Shown: positions 25,149 to 34,576 of the stretch, piece after piece
How positions within the stretch are numbered: position 1 is the stretch's first letter
Layout: every line of letters starts with the position of its first letter
Assembly: GCF_900109545.1 (NCBI RefSeq)
Contig: NZ_FOAP01000008.1
Coordinates: 124,001 to 188,000 of the forward strand
Direction of reading: 5' to 3'
From: Stigmatella aurantiaca
GTDB taxonomy: Bacteria > Myxococcota > Myxococcia > Myxococcales > Myxococcaceae
DNA length: 64,000 bases
Program-made: the position numbers and the translations under genes
The notes under the pieces: model-generated
Databases searched by the model: none
The model's input: the letters and a program-made list of their open reading frames with translations, nothing else
Told to the model about the DNA's origin: nothing

Positions 25149-25973
25149 ATGTCCGCCAACACCCCCTCTCCGGCCCGCAGTCCCTTTCGTTTCGAGCTGC
25201 CGCCGTCGCTGGGCACCGAGGGTGTGCGGGAGCGCGCGGACCGGCTCATGTCCTTCCTCCAGGGGGCGCTGGGCCGGCCCGTGGAGGTGAGCGTGGCCGC
25301 CAGCTACGAGGTGCTCGCCAAGGACTTGCTCTCCGGGCGCGCGGATGCCGCCTGGGCCCCGCCGTTCGTGTGCGCGCGCACCGAGGCCATGGGCGTGCGC
25401 GTGCTGGTGCGCGGCGTGCGCCTGGGCCTGTCCTCCTACCGGGCGGCGCTCCTCTGCAAGGCGGGCGCGGGGCTGTCCGTGGACCGGCTGAAGGGGCTGG
25501 CCGCGGCATGGGTGGACCGGGATGCGGTGGCCGGCTACCTGCTGCCCACCTCCTACCTGAAATCCCAGGGCGTGGAGCCGGTGCGGACCTTCTCCGCCCA
25601 GCACTTCGCGGGCTCCTACCGCGGGGCGCTGGAGGCGGTGCTCTCGGGGACGGTGGCCGTGGCGAGCGTCTTCTGCCCGCCGGCCTCCACGGGCCTGTCC
25701 TTCACCGCCGGCGTGGACAAGGTGCTGGGGTCCGGCGCGGGCGACAAGTTCGAGCTGCTGGCCTACACGGACGAGGCCCCCAATGACGGGGTGCCGGTGT
25801 CCATGGCCGTCCCGTCGCTGCTCGCGGGCAAGCTGGAGGAGACGTTGCTCGGCCTGCCGGAGACGCCCGAAGGCCAGGCGCTGCTCTCGGGCGTCTTCAG
25901 CGCGGACCGCTTCGAGCCCGCCCCCCGCATGGGCTACCGCGCCCTGTACCGGGTGGCGCTGGCCAGCCTCTAA
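25149..25973 (+). CDS. PhnD-like periplasmic-binding-protein fold lacking a signal peptide
   Basis: 274 residues. It resembles phosphate/phosphonate-binding proteins (PhnD, PF12974): RADRLMSFLQGALGRPVEV, SYEVLAKDLLSGRADAAWAP, and GSYRGALEAVLSGTVAVASV. The N-terminus MSANTPSPARSPFRFELPPS has no signal peptide or lipobox, and no transporter genes are adjacent, so it may be a cytosolic sensor or enzyme-like binding domain. Third gene of the ttcA-TerB-like run. Confidence 0.75.
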   Translation: MSANTPSPARSPFRFELPPSLGTEGVRERADRLMSFLQGALGRPVEVSVAASYEVLAKDLLSGRADAAWAPPFVCARTEAMGVRVLVRGVRLGLSSYRAALLCKAGAGLSVDRLKGLAAAWVDRDAVAGYLLPTSYLKSQGVEPVRTFSAQHFAGSYRGALEAVLSGTVAVASVFCPPASTGLSFTAGVDKVLGSGAGDKFELLAYTDEAPNDGVPVSMAVPSLLAGKLEETLLGLPETPEGQALLSGVFSADRFEPAPRMGYRALYRVALASL

Positions 25974-25976
25974 TTC

Positions 25977-26003
25977 GGGCCGCCCCCGCCGGGGCAGGGG
26001 GCC
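25977..26003. terminator. Possible bidirectional terminator
   Basis: In the 29-bp gap between convergent genes, GCCCC (25982-25986) pairs with GGGGC (25991-25995) and the flanking GGCC blocks (25978-25981, 26000-26003) can extend the stem with internal mismatches. Confidence 0.35.
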
Positions 26004-27166
26004 TACTTCTCGCCCTTGCCGCCCTTGGGCGGGACGGTGGTCTTCCGGGAGATCTCCTTCTGCTCGGTGCCCTGCATGGACTTGGGCACCCGGGCCGGCG
26101 GCACCGCCTTGGCCGCCGCGGGGGCCTTGGGCGGGGGCGCCACCGCCGTGGGGCCGGAGGTCTCCTCGCCGGGGGCCTGCGCCTTGCGGCCGCCCATCAG
26201 GCGCGGGTCATACGCGATGATGGTGGGCTCGGTGGAGAACTCCTCCTCCAGCTCCTCGGTGTACAGCTCGCGCATGAAGGCGGCCAGGTGCCCGGTGGTG
26301 CCGGGCAGCCGGTGCTTCACGAGGAAGTCCTCGATGGCCAGCTGCAGCTCGCCCGCGGTGCCGAAGCGCTCGTCGCGGTTGCGCGCCAGCGCCTTGAGCA
26401 CCACCGCGTCCAGCGCCTTGGGGATGCCGGGCGTCACCTCCGAGGGGGCCACCACCTTGGTGCCCACCACGGCCTTGAGCGTGGCCAGCTCCGACTCGCG
26501 CTTGAACAGGCGCGTCTGCGTCAGCAGCTCGTAGAACACCGTGCCCAGGCCGAACACGTCCGAGCGGTGATCCAACGGCTCACCCCGGGCCTGCTCCGGG
26601 GACATGTACGCGTGCTTGCCCTTGATGGTGCCCACCACCGTCTGCGCGAGCTTGCCGGCCGCCTTGGCCACCCCGAAGTCGATGATCTTCACGCTGCCGT
26701 TGAAGCCCACCAGCACGTTCTGCGGCGACACGTCCCGGTGAATCAGCGACAGCTTGCGCCCCGACGGGCTGCGCGCGTGGTGGGCGGCATCCAGGCCCGC
26801 CGCCGCGTCGGCGATGACGCGGCACTTGAGCTCCAGCGGCATGTGGCCCTTGCGCTGGACCGCCCGCTTGTTCACCTCGGCGATGGCCTCGCCGTGCACG
26901 TACTCCATGGCGATGAAGTAGATGCCGTCCACCTCTCCCAGCTCGTAGATCTGGGCGATGTTCGGGTGGTTGAGGAGCGCCGCGATGCGCGCCTCGTCCA
27001 GGAACATCTGGATGAACTCCTCCTCCTCGGACAGGTGGGGCAGGAGCCGCTTCACCACCAGCAACTTCTGGAAGCCCACCGGCCCCTTCTGGCGGGCCAG
27101 AAACACCTGTCCCATGCCGCCCGAGGCGATTTTTCTCAGAAACTCGTATCGCCCGAAGGTCTCCAC
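26003..27166 (-). CDS. Eukaryotic-type Ser/Thr protein kinase, cytosolic
   Basis: 387 residues if translation begins at the GTG at 27166 (VETFGRYEFLRKI), which places the kinase domain at the N-terminus and avoids overlap with the upstream gene. Subdomains seen are the Gly-loop IASGGMGQVF, the catalytic Lys in LVVKRLL, HRDVSPQN, DFGVAK, and the activation-segment end YMSPEQARGE. After the kinase domain the tail (from ~residue 290) is Pro/Ala/Lys-rich with no transmembrane helix. The HRDVSPQNVLV variant is common among myxobacterial kinases. It lies 67 bp behind the choice-of-anchor lipoprotein. Confidence 0.92.
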   Translation of the reverse strand: METFGRYEFLRKIASGGMGQVFLARQKGPVGFQKLLVVKRLLPHLSEEEEFIQMFLDEARIAALLNHPNIAQIYELGEVDGIYFIAMEYVHGEAIAEVNKRAVQRKGHMPLELKCRVIADAAAGLDAAHHARSPSGRKLSLIHRDVSPQNVLVGFNGSVKIIDFGVAKAAGKLAQTVVGTIKGKHAYMSPEQARGEPLDHRSDVFGLGTVFYELLTQTRLFKRESELATLKAVVGTKVVAPSEVTPGIPKALDAVVLKALARNRDERFGTAGELQLAIEDFLVKHRLPGTTGHLAAFMRELYTEELEEEFSTEPTIIAYDPRLMGGRKAQAPGEETSGPTAVAPPPKAPAAAKAVPPARVPKSMQGTEQKEISRKTTVPPKGGKGEK

Positions 27167-27233
27167 GTCATCGGGACGATACCTGCGGGGCCCCCGCCAG
27201 CGGAAGCCCGCCGGCGGGGATTTTCCCGGTGTC

Positions 27234-30227
27234 TCAGAGACCCTGGCAGACGCTCCGGTAGCGGATCTGGATGTTCTGCCCCGTCTGGGGCACCGCGCCC
27301 TGCCGGAAGACGACCGCGTTGCGCGCGCCGTCATAGGTCCACTGCGACGGATCCAACGTCCGGCCCTGCACGCGCACCGTCATCGCGTCCGTGGTGGAGG
27401 GCTGGGCGGTCAGGGTGAAGTCCGCCTGAGGCTCGCCCGCGCGGCGGATGAGGCGCTCCAGGAAGGACTCGTAGCTGCCCTGGCACACCGAGCCCACCGC
27501 GCCGCCCGTGGCCTGGGCCACCTCGGCGAAGCGTGCCCCCGAGTCCCCGGCCGTGCTGCAGCTGCCGTCGGTGGGCACCAGCGCGTAGAACTGGGTGCGG
27601 TGGGTCATCCCCGGCCCCTTCATCGCCTGGAGGAACTGGATGTAGCTGTCCGGGGCGAAGCCGGAGTGGTCGTCCTCGTCGGCGAGCGTCACCACCGCCA
27701 GCCGGGCCGTGTCGCGCAGCAGCCCCAGGTTGCCGTCGTTGGGCTGCGGGGTGCGCACGTCATCCACGCTGTCCACCAGCGGCGAGGAGAGCGCCTGCCG
27801 CGTCGTCTCCAGGCCCTGCACCAGGTTGTGGCACACGCCCACCTCCACGTTGGACTGGAGCGTCTGGGCCGCGGTGGGCGAGGTGCTGCTCACCACGCGC
27901 GAGCGGCTGCCGTCCACCGGGAAGAGCCGGCCCGCCTCACCGCCCTGCGCGCCGCCGCCACACGTGGCGCCCCGGGCGACGAGGCCCGTGCTGGTGACGC
28001 CGGCGCGCACATCCACGCCCTGCTGCCGGGCGTGCTCCAGCCAGCCGGGCAGCGCCGCCTTCAGCCGCTGCTGGTAGGGCTGCATGGTCGTCGTGTTGGA
28101 GACCACGAAGAGCACGTCCAGCTGGCTGTCGGTGCCCTGCGTGAACTGGTCGAGCTGGAGGCCCTCGTGGTTCGTCTCGGCCAGCAGCGGCACGAGCAGC
28201 GGGTTCGGCTCGGAGTCGGTGCGCAGGAACAGCGGGCTGAAGTGCTGGCCGAGCACGGTGCGCGAGTACGTCACCTCCAGCTCGAAGCCCTCGCCCGGGG
28301 CGAGCGTGCGCGGCGCCGTGAGCGGGTTGGCCAGCTGGAACTGGGTGCTCGTGCCCGCGCCGATCTCCGCCGAGGTGACGGTGATGGGCTGGTAGCACCG
28401 GTTGGAGATGAGCGTGCGGCGCGGCTGCGTCTGGCAGTCGTACCGGATGGGCCCGAAGTCCACGAAGGACGGCGCGGCCACCAGGCAGCTCGTCTCGGAC
28501 ACGCCCCGCAGGGGCAGCGTCACCGTGGGCTGCGAGGGGTTGTTCACCGTGATTTTCAGCTCGCCCGCGTAGGTGCCCGCCGCGGGCGGCCGGAAGGCGA
28601 TCTGGGCGCTGAAGGCCGTGTCGTAGGCGAGGATGCCGCCGTCGATGCGCCCGCCGGGCATGTAGAAGGCCCCGTTGGCGCTGTTGGAGACGTGGATGTC
28701 CTTCACCGCGCACTCGGCGCGGTTGGGGTTGCCGATGCGGAAGCCCAGCACCGCGCCCCGTCCGGGCACCACGTTGCCGAAGTCCAGCGCCGGCTGCGGC
28801 GTGAGCTCGAAGACGCACGGGCCGCTCACCCGCGCCCGCCCCGTGAGGACGATGGTGCGCTCCGGGGTGAACGGATCGCTGGAGAGCAGCGTGAGCGTGG
28901 CGCTGTGGTTGCCATCCAGCGTGGGCTCGAAGAAGACCTGGATGTCGAGCGCGTCGGTGCCCGGGGCGATGGGGACGTCACCCGCCTGCAGGTCCGGCCA
29001 GGCGCCGCCCGTCCACGGGTACGTCTGGGTGCCGCGCGTGGGCACGTTCACGCTGAAGTTGCCCGCGCCCCCGCCGGCGCGCACGCCGCGGAAGAGCAGG
29101 TTGCCGTTGGTGCCGCCGTTGGTGATGCGGATGGTTTTGCCCAGCTTGCCGCCCACGGGCAGCTCGCCGAAGTCCAGGGCCACCGGGGCCACGGCCAGCG
29201 TGGGCTGGCCGCCGCGCGCATCCAGCATGACGTCCGTCTTGCGCGCCTTGTCCGAGGCGTAGTTCACCGTGAGGTTGGCCACCTTGGGGCCCGAGGCGCG
29301 GGCGGCGAACTCCATCCGCACGTCCACCGCCTCGCCCGGCTGCACCGCGCGGCCATCCAGCTGCGTCATGGTGCTGAAGGAGACGTCGCTCGTGTTGAGC
29401 GCGGAGATGGTGACGGGCCGCCAGGTGATGTTGCGCGCCCGGGCCACCGTCTCCGTGCGCTCGTGCACGGGAATGGGGGCGAAGGGCACCGGCGTGGGCT
29501 CGAACACGAAGGCGCTCGCCACGGAGTGGCCCGCCAGGTCCGCCGTGGACGGGGTGCACCCGTCACACGAGCGCACCTCCACGCGGGCCCCCATCTTCCC
29601 CAGCTCGCGCGGCAGGTACTTGGCGCTCACCTGCTGGGTGCTGTGGGGGGGAATGGTGATGGTGTCCGTGGAGAAGGTGCCCGCGTACTCGCCGCCCAGC
29701 GTCACCGTGAGGGGCAGGTCCACCGGGTTGGTGATGGTGAGCGACAGCGTCCGGTCGCTGTCCACCTCCAGCGTCTCGAAGTCGAGCACCGGCGGCTGGA
29801 TGCCCACCTGCGTGGGGGCGCCCATGCCCAGGATGCGCACGGTGTGCTCGTTGCCCGTGTTGGCGTCCGTGGCCACGCGCACCCGCTCTTCGATGCTGCC
29901 CTCGCGCAGCGGGTGGAAGCGCACCTTCACCGGCAGGGACTCGCCGGGCATCACCCGGCCGCCGCCGTTGGTCAGCTCCACCTGGTACGAGGGGTTGCCC
30001 TCCAAGGCCAGCGCTTCCAGGGCGGAGAAGGGCACATAGCCCACGTTGCGGATGAGCACCTCCCGCTCCCGCCACTCCCCGACGGGAACTTCGCCGAAAT
30101 CGAGCGCTTCCGTGTCGACCACCGCGGCGGCTTCCACCGCCCGCGTGCGTCCCGGCTCGTGGCACGCCGCCATGGCCGCCACTGTCGCCAGCCCCAGGAC
30201 CCGTCCCCAGCCCCACCCCTGACCCAT
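27234..30227 (-). CDS. Large lipoprotein with ASPM-SPD-2-Hydin-type (choice-of-anchor D) repeats and a degenerate VWA-like domain
   Basis: 997 residues from the ATG at 30227; the ATG nine codons earlier would put two Asp residues into the signal n-region. Lipobox AMAAC gives a lipoprotein. Several ~110-residue Ig-like repeats begin with LDFGEVPVG, LDFETLEVD, LDFGELPVG, LDFGNVVPG and VDFGPIRYD. The last ~300 residues resemble a VWA domain (LDVLFVVSNTTTMQPYQQ; DTARLAVVTLADEDDHSGF), but the usual MIDAS Asp-x-Ser-x-Ser is replaced by SNTTT. Probable outer-membrane surface protein. Function unknown. Confidence 0.82.
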   Translation of the reverse strand: MGQGWGWGRVLGLATVAAMAACHEPGRTRAVEAAAVVDTEALDFGEVPVGEWREREVLIRNVGYVPFSALEALALEGNPSYQVELTNGGGRVMPGESLPVKVRFHPLREGSIEERVRVATDANTGNEHTVRILGMGAPTQVGIQPPVLDFETLEVDSDRTLSLTITNPVDLPLTVTLGGEYAGTFSTDTITIPPHSTQQVSAKYLPRELGKMGARVEVRSCDGCTPSTADLAGHSVASAFVFEPTPVPFAPIPVHERTETVARARNITWRPVTISALNTSDVSFSTMTQLDGRAVQPGEAVDVRMEFAARASGPKVANLTVNYASDKARKTDVMLDARGGQPTLAVAPVALDFGELPVGGKLGKTIRITNGGTNGNLLFRGVRAGGGAGNFSVNVPTRGTQTYPWTGGAWPDLQAGDVPIAPGTDALDIQVFFEPTLDGNHSATLTLLSSDPFTPERTIVLTGRARVSGPCVFELTPQPALDFGNVVPGRGAVLGFRIGNPNRAECAVKDIHVSNSANGAFYMPGGRIDGGILAYDTAFSAQIAFRPPAAGTYAGELKITVNNPSQPTVTLPLRGVSETSCLVAAPSFVDFGPIRYDCQTQPRRTLISNRCYQPITVTSAEIGAGTSTQFQLANPLTAPRTLAPGEGFELEVTYSRTVLGQHFSPLFLRTDSEPNPLLVPLLAETNHEGLQLDQFTQGTDSQLDVLFVVSNTTTMQPYQQRLKAALPGWLEHARQQGVDVRAGVTSTGLVARGATCGGGAQGGEAGRLFPVDGSRSRVVSSTSPTAAQTLQSNVEVGVCHNLVQGLETTRQALSSPLVDSVDDVRTPQPNDGNLGLLRDTARLAVVTLADEDDHSGFAPDSYIQFLQAMKGPGMTHRTQFYALVPTDGSCSTAGDSGARFAEVAQATGGAVGSVCQGSYESFLERLIRRAGEPQADFTLTAQPSTTDAMTVRVQGRTLDPSQWTYDGARNAVVFRQGAVPQTGQNIQIRYRSVCQGL

Positions 30228-30408
30228 GTCCGTCCCGCCCTTGTCCGTGTCCATGCCCCCAGGAGGGGGCTCTTCCGGGAACTTCTGCTTTCAAGGACCG
30301 TACCAGCCCCCTTGGATCGTCAAATCAAGGGTTTACACGGGTGGGGTGGAAGGCCAGTGCCCTGGGGGGTGAAAGACTTTTCCTCACGCGCCTCGGATCA
30401 GGGGCAGA

Positions 30409-31257
30409 TCAGCGGATGAAGTGTTCCAATGCGCGCGCCACGGCCTCGGGCTGCTCCATGTGGACGTGGTGGCCCCCGGACAGGGTGAGCGGGGGCGGGG
30501 AGCGCAGGGCGGCCAGCCGGGCGCGCGTCTGCGGATCCTCGAAGGACAGGCCGTGGCTGCCGTGGAGCAGCTGCACCGGGCAGGTGATGGCGCCCAGGAT
30601 GGCGAGCCACTGGGCCTCGTCGAAGCCGTGGCCGAAGCGCCGGCGGTGCAGCGGATCAAACCGGAAGACGACGCCCCCTTCCAAGGGCTCCGTGCCGTAG
30701 CGCGCGAGGTGCAGCGAGGCGGCCTCGGTGAGCGTCGGGTTGTTCTCCCGGAGGCGCGCGGCGGCCTCCTCCACGCTCGCGTAGTGCTTGCGGCGGGGGC
30801 GCCGCTGGGCATCCTCCAGAAAGCCGCGCAGCCGGTCCAGCGCGCCCTCCGGGGGGCCGCCCAGGGGGCCCAGGCTCTCGATGAGGGTGAGGCTCTGGAC
30901 GCGAGCGGGGCGCGCGGCGGCATAGGCGGCGCCGACGATGCCCCCCAGCGAGTGGCCCACCAGGTGGACCTTGTCCAGGTGGAGCCCGTCGAGCGTGCAC
31001 TCCACATCGAGCAGGTAGTCGGCGAAGGAGTAGCTGCCCCCGGGCGGCACGTGGGCGCTGCGCCCCATGCCCCGGAAGTCCAGGAGGATGAGCCGCCAGG
31101 TGTCCGGCAGGTGCTCCAGCACCCAGTCGAAGCTGCGCGAGTGGTCCAACCAGCCGTGGAGGAACAGCACGGCGCGGCTGCCCTCGGGGTGGCGCTGGCG
31201 GACGTGCAGGGCCAGACCGTGGGCCGACAGGCTGTGGGGCTCGAAGGATGGGGGCAC
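30409..31257 (-). CDS. Alpha/beta hydrolase
   Basis: 282 residues. The GTG start at 31257 is supported by AGGAG (31264-31268) 6 nt upstream. Fold landmarks are the oxyanion region LFLHGWLDHSRSF, the nucleophile elbow VGHSLGGIVGA (Ser), and a C-terminal His in LSGGHHVHMEQPEAVARAL; the acid is probably the Asp or Glu near LLHGSHGLSFEDP. It belongs to the epoxide-hydrolase/esterase-like group with unknown substrate. A strong hairpin separates it from the oxidoreductase operon upstream; the 30255-30408 side ends its transcription unit without a clear terminator. Confidence 0.88.
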   Translation of the reverse strand: MPPSFEPHSLSAHGLALHVRQRHPEGSRAVLFLHGWLDHSRSFDWVLEHLPDTWRLILLDFRGMGRSAHVPPGGSYSFADYLLDVECTLDGLHLDKVHLVGHSLGGIVGAAYAAARPARVQSLTLIESLGPLGGPPEGALDRLRGFLEDAQRRPRRKHYASVEEAAARLRENNPTLTEAASLHLARYGTEPLEGGVVFRFDPLHRRRFGHGFDEAQWLAILGAITCPVQLLHGSHGLSFEDPQTRARLAALRSPPPLTLSGGHHVHMEQPEAVARALEHFIR

Positions 31258-31287
31258 GCGGGTCTCCTGGGACCCCCGCTTATCCCG

Positions 31288-31320
31288 TTCGGGAGGCGGA
31301 AGATATGTCCGCCTCCCGAA
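31288..31320 (-). terminator. Strong terminator hairpin after the molybdenum oxidoreductase operon
   Basis: A perfect 13-bp inverted repeat (31288-31300 with 31308-31320) with a 7-nt loop lies 25 bp past the stop of the molybdenum subunit gene and 30 bp before the hydrolase start. Confidence 0.72.
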
Positions 31321-31345
31321 AGGCCTGCTTCCCTACATCGCTTGC

Positions 31346-33577
31346 CTACACCGAGGTCTGCATCACCTTGTCCAGGGTGATGGGCAAGTCCCGCACGCGC
31401 TTGCCGGTGGCGTGGAAGACGGCGTTGGCCACGGCGGCGGCGATGCCCGTGGTGGCAATCTCACCAATGCCCTTGATGCCCATGGAGTTGACGTGGGGGT
31501 CCACCTCCTCGACGAAGAGCACGTCGATGTCGGGCACGTCCGCGTGCACGGGCACGTGGTACTCGGCCAGGTCCGCCGTCATGACGCGGCCCAGGCGCGG
31601 GTCTCTCAGCGTCTCCTCGGTGAGCGCCATGCCAAGGCCGAAGATGGCGCCGCCGAGAATCTGGCTGCGCGCCGTCTTGGCGTTGAGGATGCGGCCGGCG
31701 GCCATGGCCGAGACGATGCGGCTGATGCGCACGGTGCCCAGCACCTCGTCCACGCGCACCTCGACGAAGTGGGCGCCGAAGGCGTAGCCGGAGTGCTTCT
31801 GCTTGTCGGGGAGCTCGGGGACGGTGTCCGCCTTGCCCTCCACGTGCGGAAGCTGCTTGCGCGCGAGGAGCTGCGCGAACGTCTCCGCCTTCTTCCGGTC
31901 CTTGCGCGAGACGAGCGAGCCGCCCTCGGTGAGCACGTCCTGCGCGGCCAGGCCGTGCAGGGGCGAGCCCGTGTCCGCGATGGCCAGCTTCACCAGCTCC
32001 TGGAGCACCTGCTTGGAGGCGTTCTGGATGGCGGGCGCGGCCGAGGCGGTGCTGGCCGAGCCGCCGGCGAGCGGCCCGGGGGGCAGCACCGTGTCCCCCA
32101 TCTCCATGCGGACCTTGTCCGGGGCCACGCCCAGCGTGTCGGCGGCCACCTGGGTGAAGACAGTGTAGGCCCCGGTGCCGATGTCCGCGGCGGCGCACTG
32201 CACGGTGGCCGAGCCATCCGCCAGCAGGCGCACCGTGGCGGTGCACTGGAAGCGCATGGCGGGGAAGAGCGCGGTGGCCATGCCCGAGCCGATGAGCACC
32301 TCCCCGTCCCGGGTGGCCCGGGGCTGCAGCGAGCGCTTCTTCCACCCGAAGCGCTCGGCCCCCACGCGGTAGCACTCGAGCAGCGACTTGCTGCTCCAGG
32401 GCCGGTTGTGCTCGGGGTCCATGTCCGCGTGGTTGATGCGCCGCAGCTCCAGCGGATCCATCTTCAGCGCGTGCGCCAGCTCGTCCAGCGCGCTCTCCAG
32501 CGCGTAGGTGCCGGGGGCCTCGCCCGGGCCGCGCATGAAGGTGGGCGTGCCCGCGTTGAGCCGCACCACCTTCTGCGAGGTGTGCACGTTGGGGCACGCG
32601 TACAGCATGTTGGAGGTGTTGGTGAACGGCTCGGAGAAGCTGTCCTTCTCGGAGGTCTCCGAGAAGCCCGTGTGGCGCAGGGCGGTGAGCTTGCCCTTGG
32701 CGGTGGCGCCCAGCTCCACCTTCTGGACCGTGTGCGGCCGGTAGCCCACCAGGGTGTTCATCTGCTGGCGCGTGAGCACCAGCTTCACCGGGCGGTTCAC
32801 GGCCTTGGCGGCCAGCACGCTCAGGATGCTGTGGGACCAGGGCAGCGCCTTGCAGCCGAAGCCCCCGCCCACGTAGCGCGAGATGACGCGGACGTTGTCC
32901 GGCGGCAGCCCGGAGAGCTGGGCGAGGAACATCCGGACGAAGTGGACGCCTTGGTTGGCGTCGTACACCGTCAGGTGCTCGGGGTCGTCCCACACGGCGA
33001 TGGCCGCGTGGGGCTCCAGGGGGTTGTGCGTCTCGGTGGGCGTCGTGTACGTGGCCTCCACGCGCACGGCGGCCGAGGCCAGCGCGGCCTTCACGTCCCC
33101 GCGCTCGTGGCCCGGCGGCGGGGCGCCGAAGTTGCCCTGGGCCGGCTCCGCGCCCCCCATGCCCGCCTCGAGATCCAACGACGCGGGCTTCTCCACGTAG
33201 AAGGTGCGCACGAGGGAGGCGGCGTGGGTGGCGCGCTCGAAGGTGTCGGCCACCACCACGCCGATGGGCTGGCCGTTGTAGAACACCTCGCTGTCCTGCA
33301 TGGCGGCGAGCCGCGGCATGATGGGGTTGGCCATGTACTTGTCCGCGCCCGCCAGCTTGGGCGCGTTGCGCGGGGTGAGCACCGCGAGCACGCCCGGGGC
33401 GCGCTCGGCCTCGGCGGTCTGCATGCGCAGCACGCTGCCGCGAGGCACCGTGCTCTGGATGATGGCCGCGTAGACCATGCCCGGCGGGTTGTACTCGGCC
33501 GCGTAGAGCGCCTTGCCCGTCACCTTCAGCTTGCCGTCCACCCGGCTCATGGGCGGACCAATGAGTTTGCTGCTCAT
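31346..33577 (-). CDS. paoC: Aldehyde oxidoreductase molybdenum cofactor-binding subunit (PaoC/YagR type)
   Basis: 743 residues from the ATG at 33577 (GGGAGG upstream), overlapping the FAD-subunit gene by 4 nt. Xanthine-oxidase-family features are SRVDGKLKVTGKALYAAEY at the N-terminus, the substrate/Moco regions VGGGFGCKALPW and RGPGEAPGTYALE, and the C-terminal KGIGEIATTGIAAAVANAV, which holds the catalytic Glu. With the two upstream genes it forms a PaoABC-like periplasmic enzyme that oxidises a wide range of aldehydes. No XdhC/PaoD-type cofactor chaperone gene is present nearby. Confidence 0.92.
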   Translation of the reverse strand: MSSKLIGPPMSRVDGKLKVTGKALYAAEYNPPGMVYAAIIQSTVPRGSVLRMQTAEAERAPGVLAVLTPRNAPKLAGADKYMANPIMPRLAAMQDSEVFYNGQPIGVVVADTFERATHAASLVRTFYVEKPASLDLEAGMGGAEPAQGNFGAPPPGHERGDVKAALASAAVRVEATYTTPTETHNPLEPHAAIAVWDDPEHLTVYDANQGVHFVRMFLAQLSGLPPDNVRVISRYVGGGFGCKALPWSHSILSVLAAKAVNRPVKLVLTRQQMNTLVGYRPHTVQKVELGATAKGKLTALRHTGFSETSEKDSFSEPFTNTSNMLYACPNVHTSQKVVRLNAGTPTFMRGPGEAPGTYALESALDELAHALKMDPLELRRINHADMDPEHNRPWSSKSLLECYRVGAERFGWKKRSLQPRATRDGEVLIGSGMATALFPAMRFQCTATVRLLADGSATVQCAAADIGTGAYTVFTQVAADTLGVAPDKVRMEMGDTVLPPGPLAGGSASTASAAPAIQNASKQVLQELVKLAIADTGSPLHGLAAQDVLTEGGSLVSRKDRKKAETFAQLLARKQLPHVEGKADTVPELPDKQKHSGYAFGAHFVEVRVDEVLGTVRISRIVSAMAAGRILNAKTARSQILGGAIFGLGMALTEETLRDPRLGRVMTADLAEYHVPVHADVPDIDVLFVEEVDPHVNSMGIKGIGEIATTGIAAAVANAVFHATGKRVRDLPITLDKVMQTSV

Positions 33578-34560
33578 GAGCGGCCTCCCAGCGTCGTCAG
33601 GGCGCGCACGATGATTCGCTGCGCCAGCTCTACCTTGAACCCGTTGTGCTCGCGTGCCTTGGCCCCCTCCAGCGCGGCCTTCGCCGCCTCCTGGAACAGC
33701 TGGGGCGAGGGCGCCTGGCCCACCAGCTTCTGCTCGGCGGCCACGGCGCGCCACGGCTTGGTGGCCACGCCGCCCAGCGCCAGCCGCGCCTGGCGGATGA
33801 CGCCGCCCTCCACCTCCAGCGCGGCGGCGACCGACGCCAGCGCGAAGGCGTAGGAGGCCCGGTCCCGGACCTTGATGTACAGCGAGCGCTTCGCGGCCGG
33901 CAGGGCGGGCACATCCACCGAGAGCACCAGGTCCCCGTGCTCCAGCACCGTCTCGCGCTGGGGCGTGGTGCCCGGCATCAGGTGGAAGTCGGTGAAGGGC
34001 ACGGTGCGCTCGCCCTTCGGGCCCTGGATGCGCACGGTGGCGCCCAGCGCGGCCAGGGGCACGCTCATGTCGGAGGGGTGGGTGGCGATGCAGGTCTCAC
34101 TCACGCCCAGCACGGCGTGGCCGCGGTTGATGCCCTCCAGCGCGGAGCAGCCCGAGCCGGGCTGGCGCTTGTTGCAGGGGGTGGTGACGTCGCGGAAGTA
34201 CGGGCAGCGGGTGCGCTGCAGGATGTTGCCGCCCACGGTGGCCATGTTGCGGATCTGCCCCGAGGCGCCCGCGAGCAGGGCCTCGGAGAGCATCGGGTAG
34301 CGCTCGCGGATGAGCGGGTGGAAGGCCACGTCGCTGTTGCGCGCCAGGGCGCCCAGGCGCATGCCCCCATCGGGCAGCTCCTCAATCTGCGCGAGCGGCA
34401 GCTTGCGCACGTCCACGAGCAGGGCGGGCGTCTCCACGCCCAGCTTCATCAGGTCCAAGAGACCCGTGCCGCCGGCGAGGAAGGTGGCCTCCTTCACGCG
34501 GCTGACCCGCTCCACGCTGGAGCCCAGCTCCTTCGGTTGTTCATAGTGAAAAGGATGCAT
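33574..34560 (-). CDS. paoB: Aldehyde oxidoreductase FAD-binding subunit with extra 4Fe-4S site (PaoB/YagS type)
   Basis: 328 residues. FAD-binding motifs of the CO dehydrogenase flavoprotein family are seen (FLAGGTGLLDLMKLG, GQIRNMATVGGNILQ). An insertion CPYFRDVTTPCNKRQPGSGC followed by SALEG matches the [4Fe-4S] loop that distinguishes PaoB and hydroxybenzoyl-CoA reductase from plain flavin subunits. It passes electrons between the Fe-S subunit and FAD. It lies between the Fe-S gene (16-bp gap) and the Mo gene (4-bp overlap). Confidence 0.92.
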   Translation of the reverse strand: MHPFHYEQPKELGSSVERVSRVKEATFLAGGTGLLDLMKLGVETPALLVDVRKLPLAQIEELPDGGMRLGALARNSDVAFHPLIRERYPMLSEALLAGASGQIRNMATVGGNILQRTRCPYFRDVTTPCNKRQPGSGCSALEGINRGHAVLGVSETCIATHPSDMSVPLAALGATVRIQGPKGERTVPFTDFHLMPGTTPQRETVLEHGDLVLSVDVPALPAAKRSLYIKVRDRASYAFALASVAAALEVEGGVIRQARLALGGVATKPWRAVAAEQKLVGQAPSPQLFQEAAKAALEGAKAREHNGFKVELAQRIIVRALTTLGGRS

Positions 34561-34576
34561 GGTGGTTTCCCCGGGC

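Noticed and set aside
26958..30419. 1153-codon plus-strand frame opposite the choice-of-anchor lipoprotein and kinase
   Set aside because: It is antisense to clear domain-bearing genes and encodes Arg/His/Gly-rich sequence without any domain.
31067..33853. 928-codon plus-strand frame opposite the molybdenum subunit
   Set aside because: Antisense shadow; the minus strand encodes an unmistakable xanthine-dehydrogenase-family protein.
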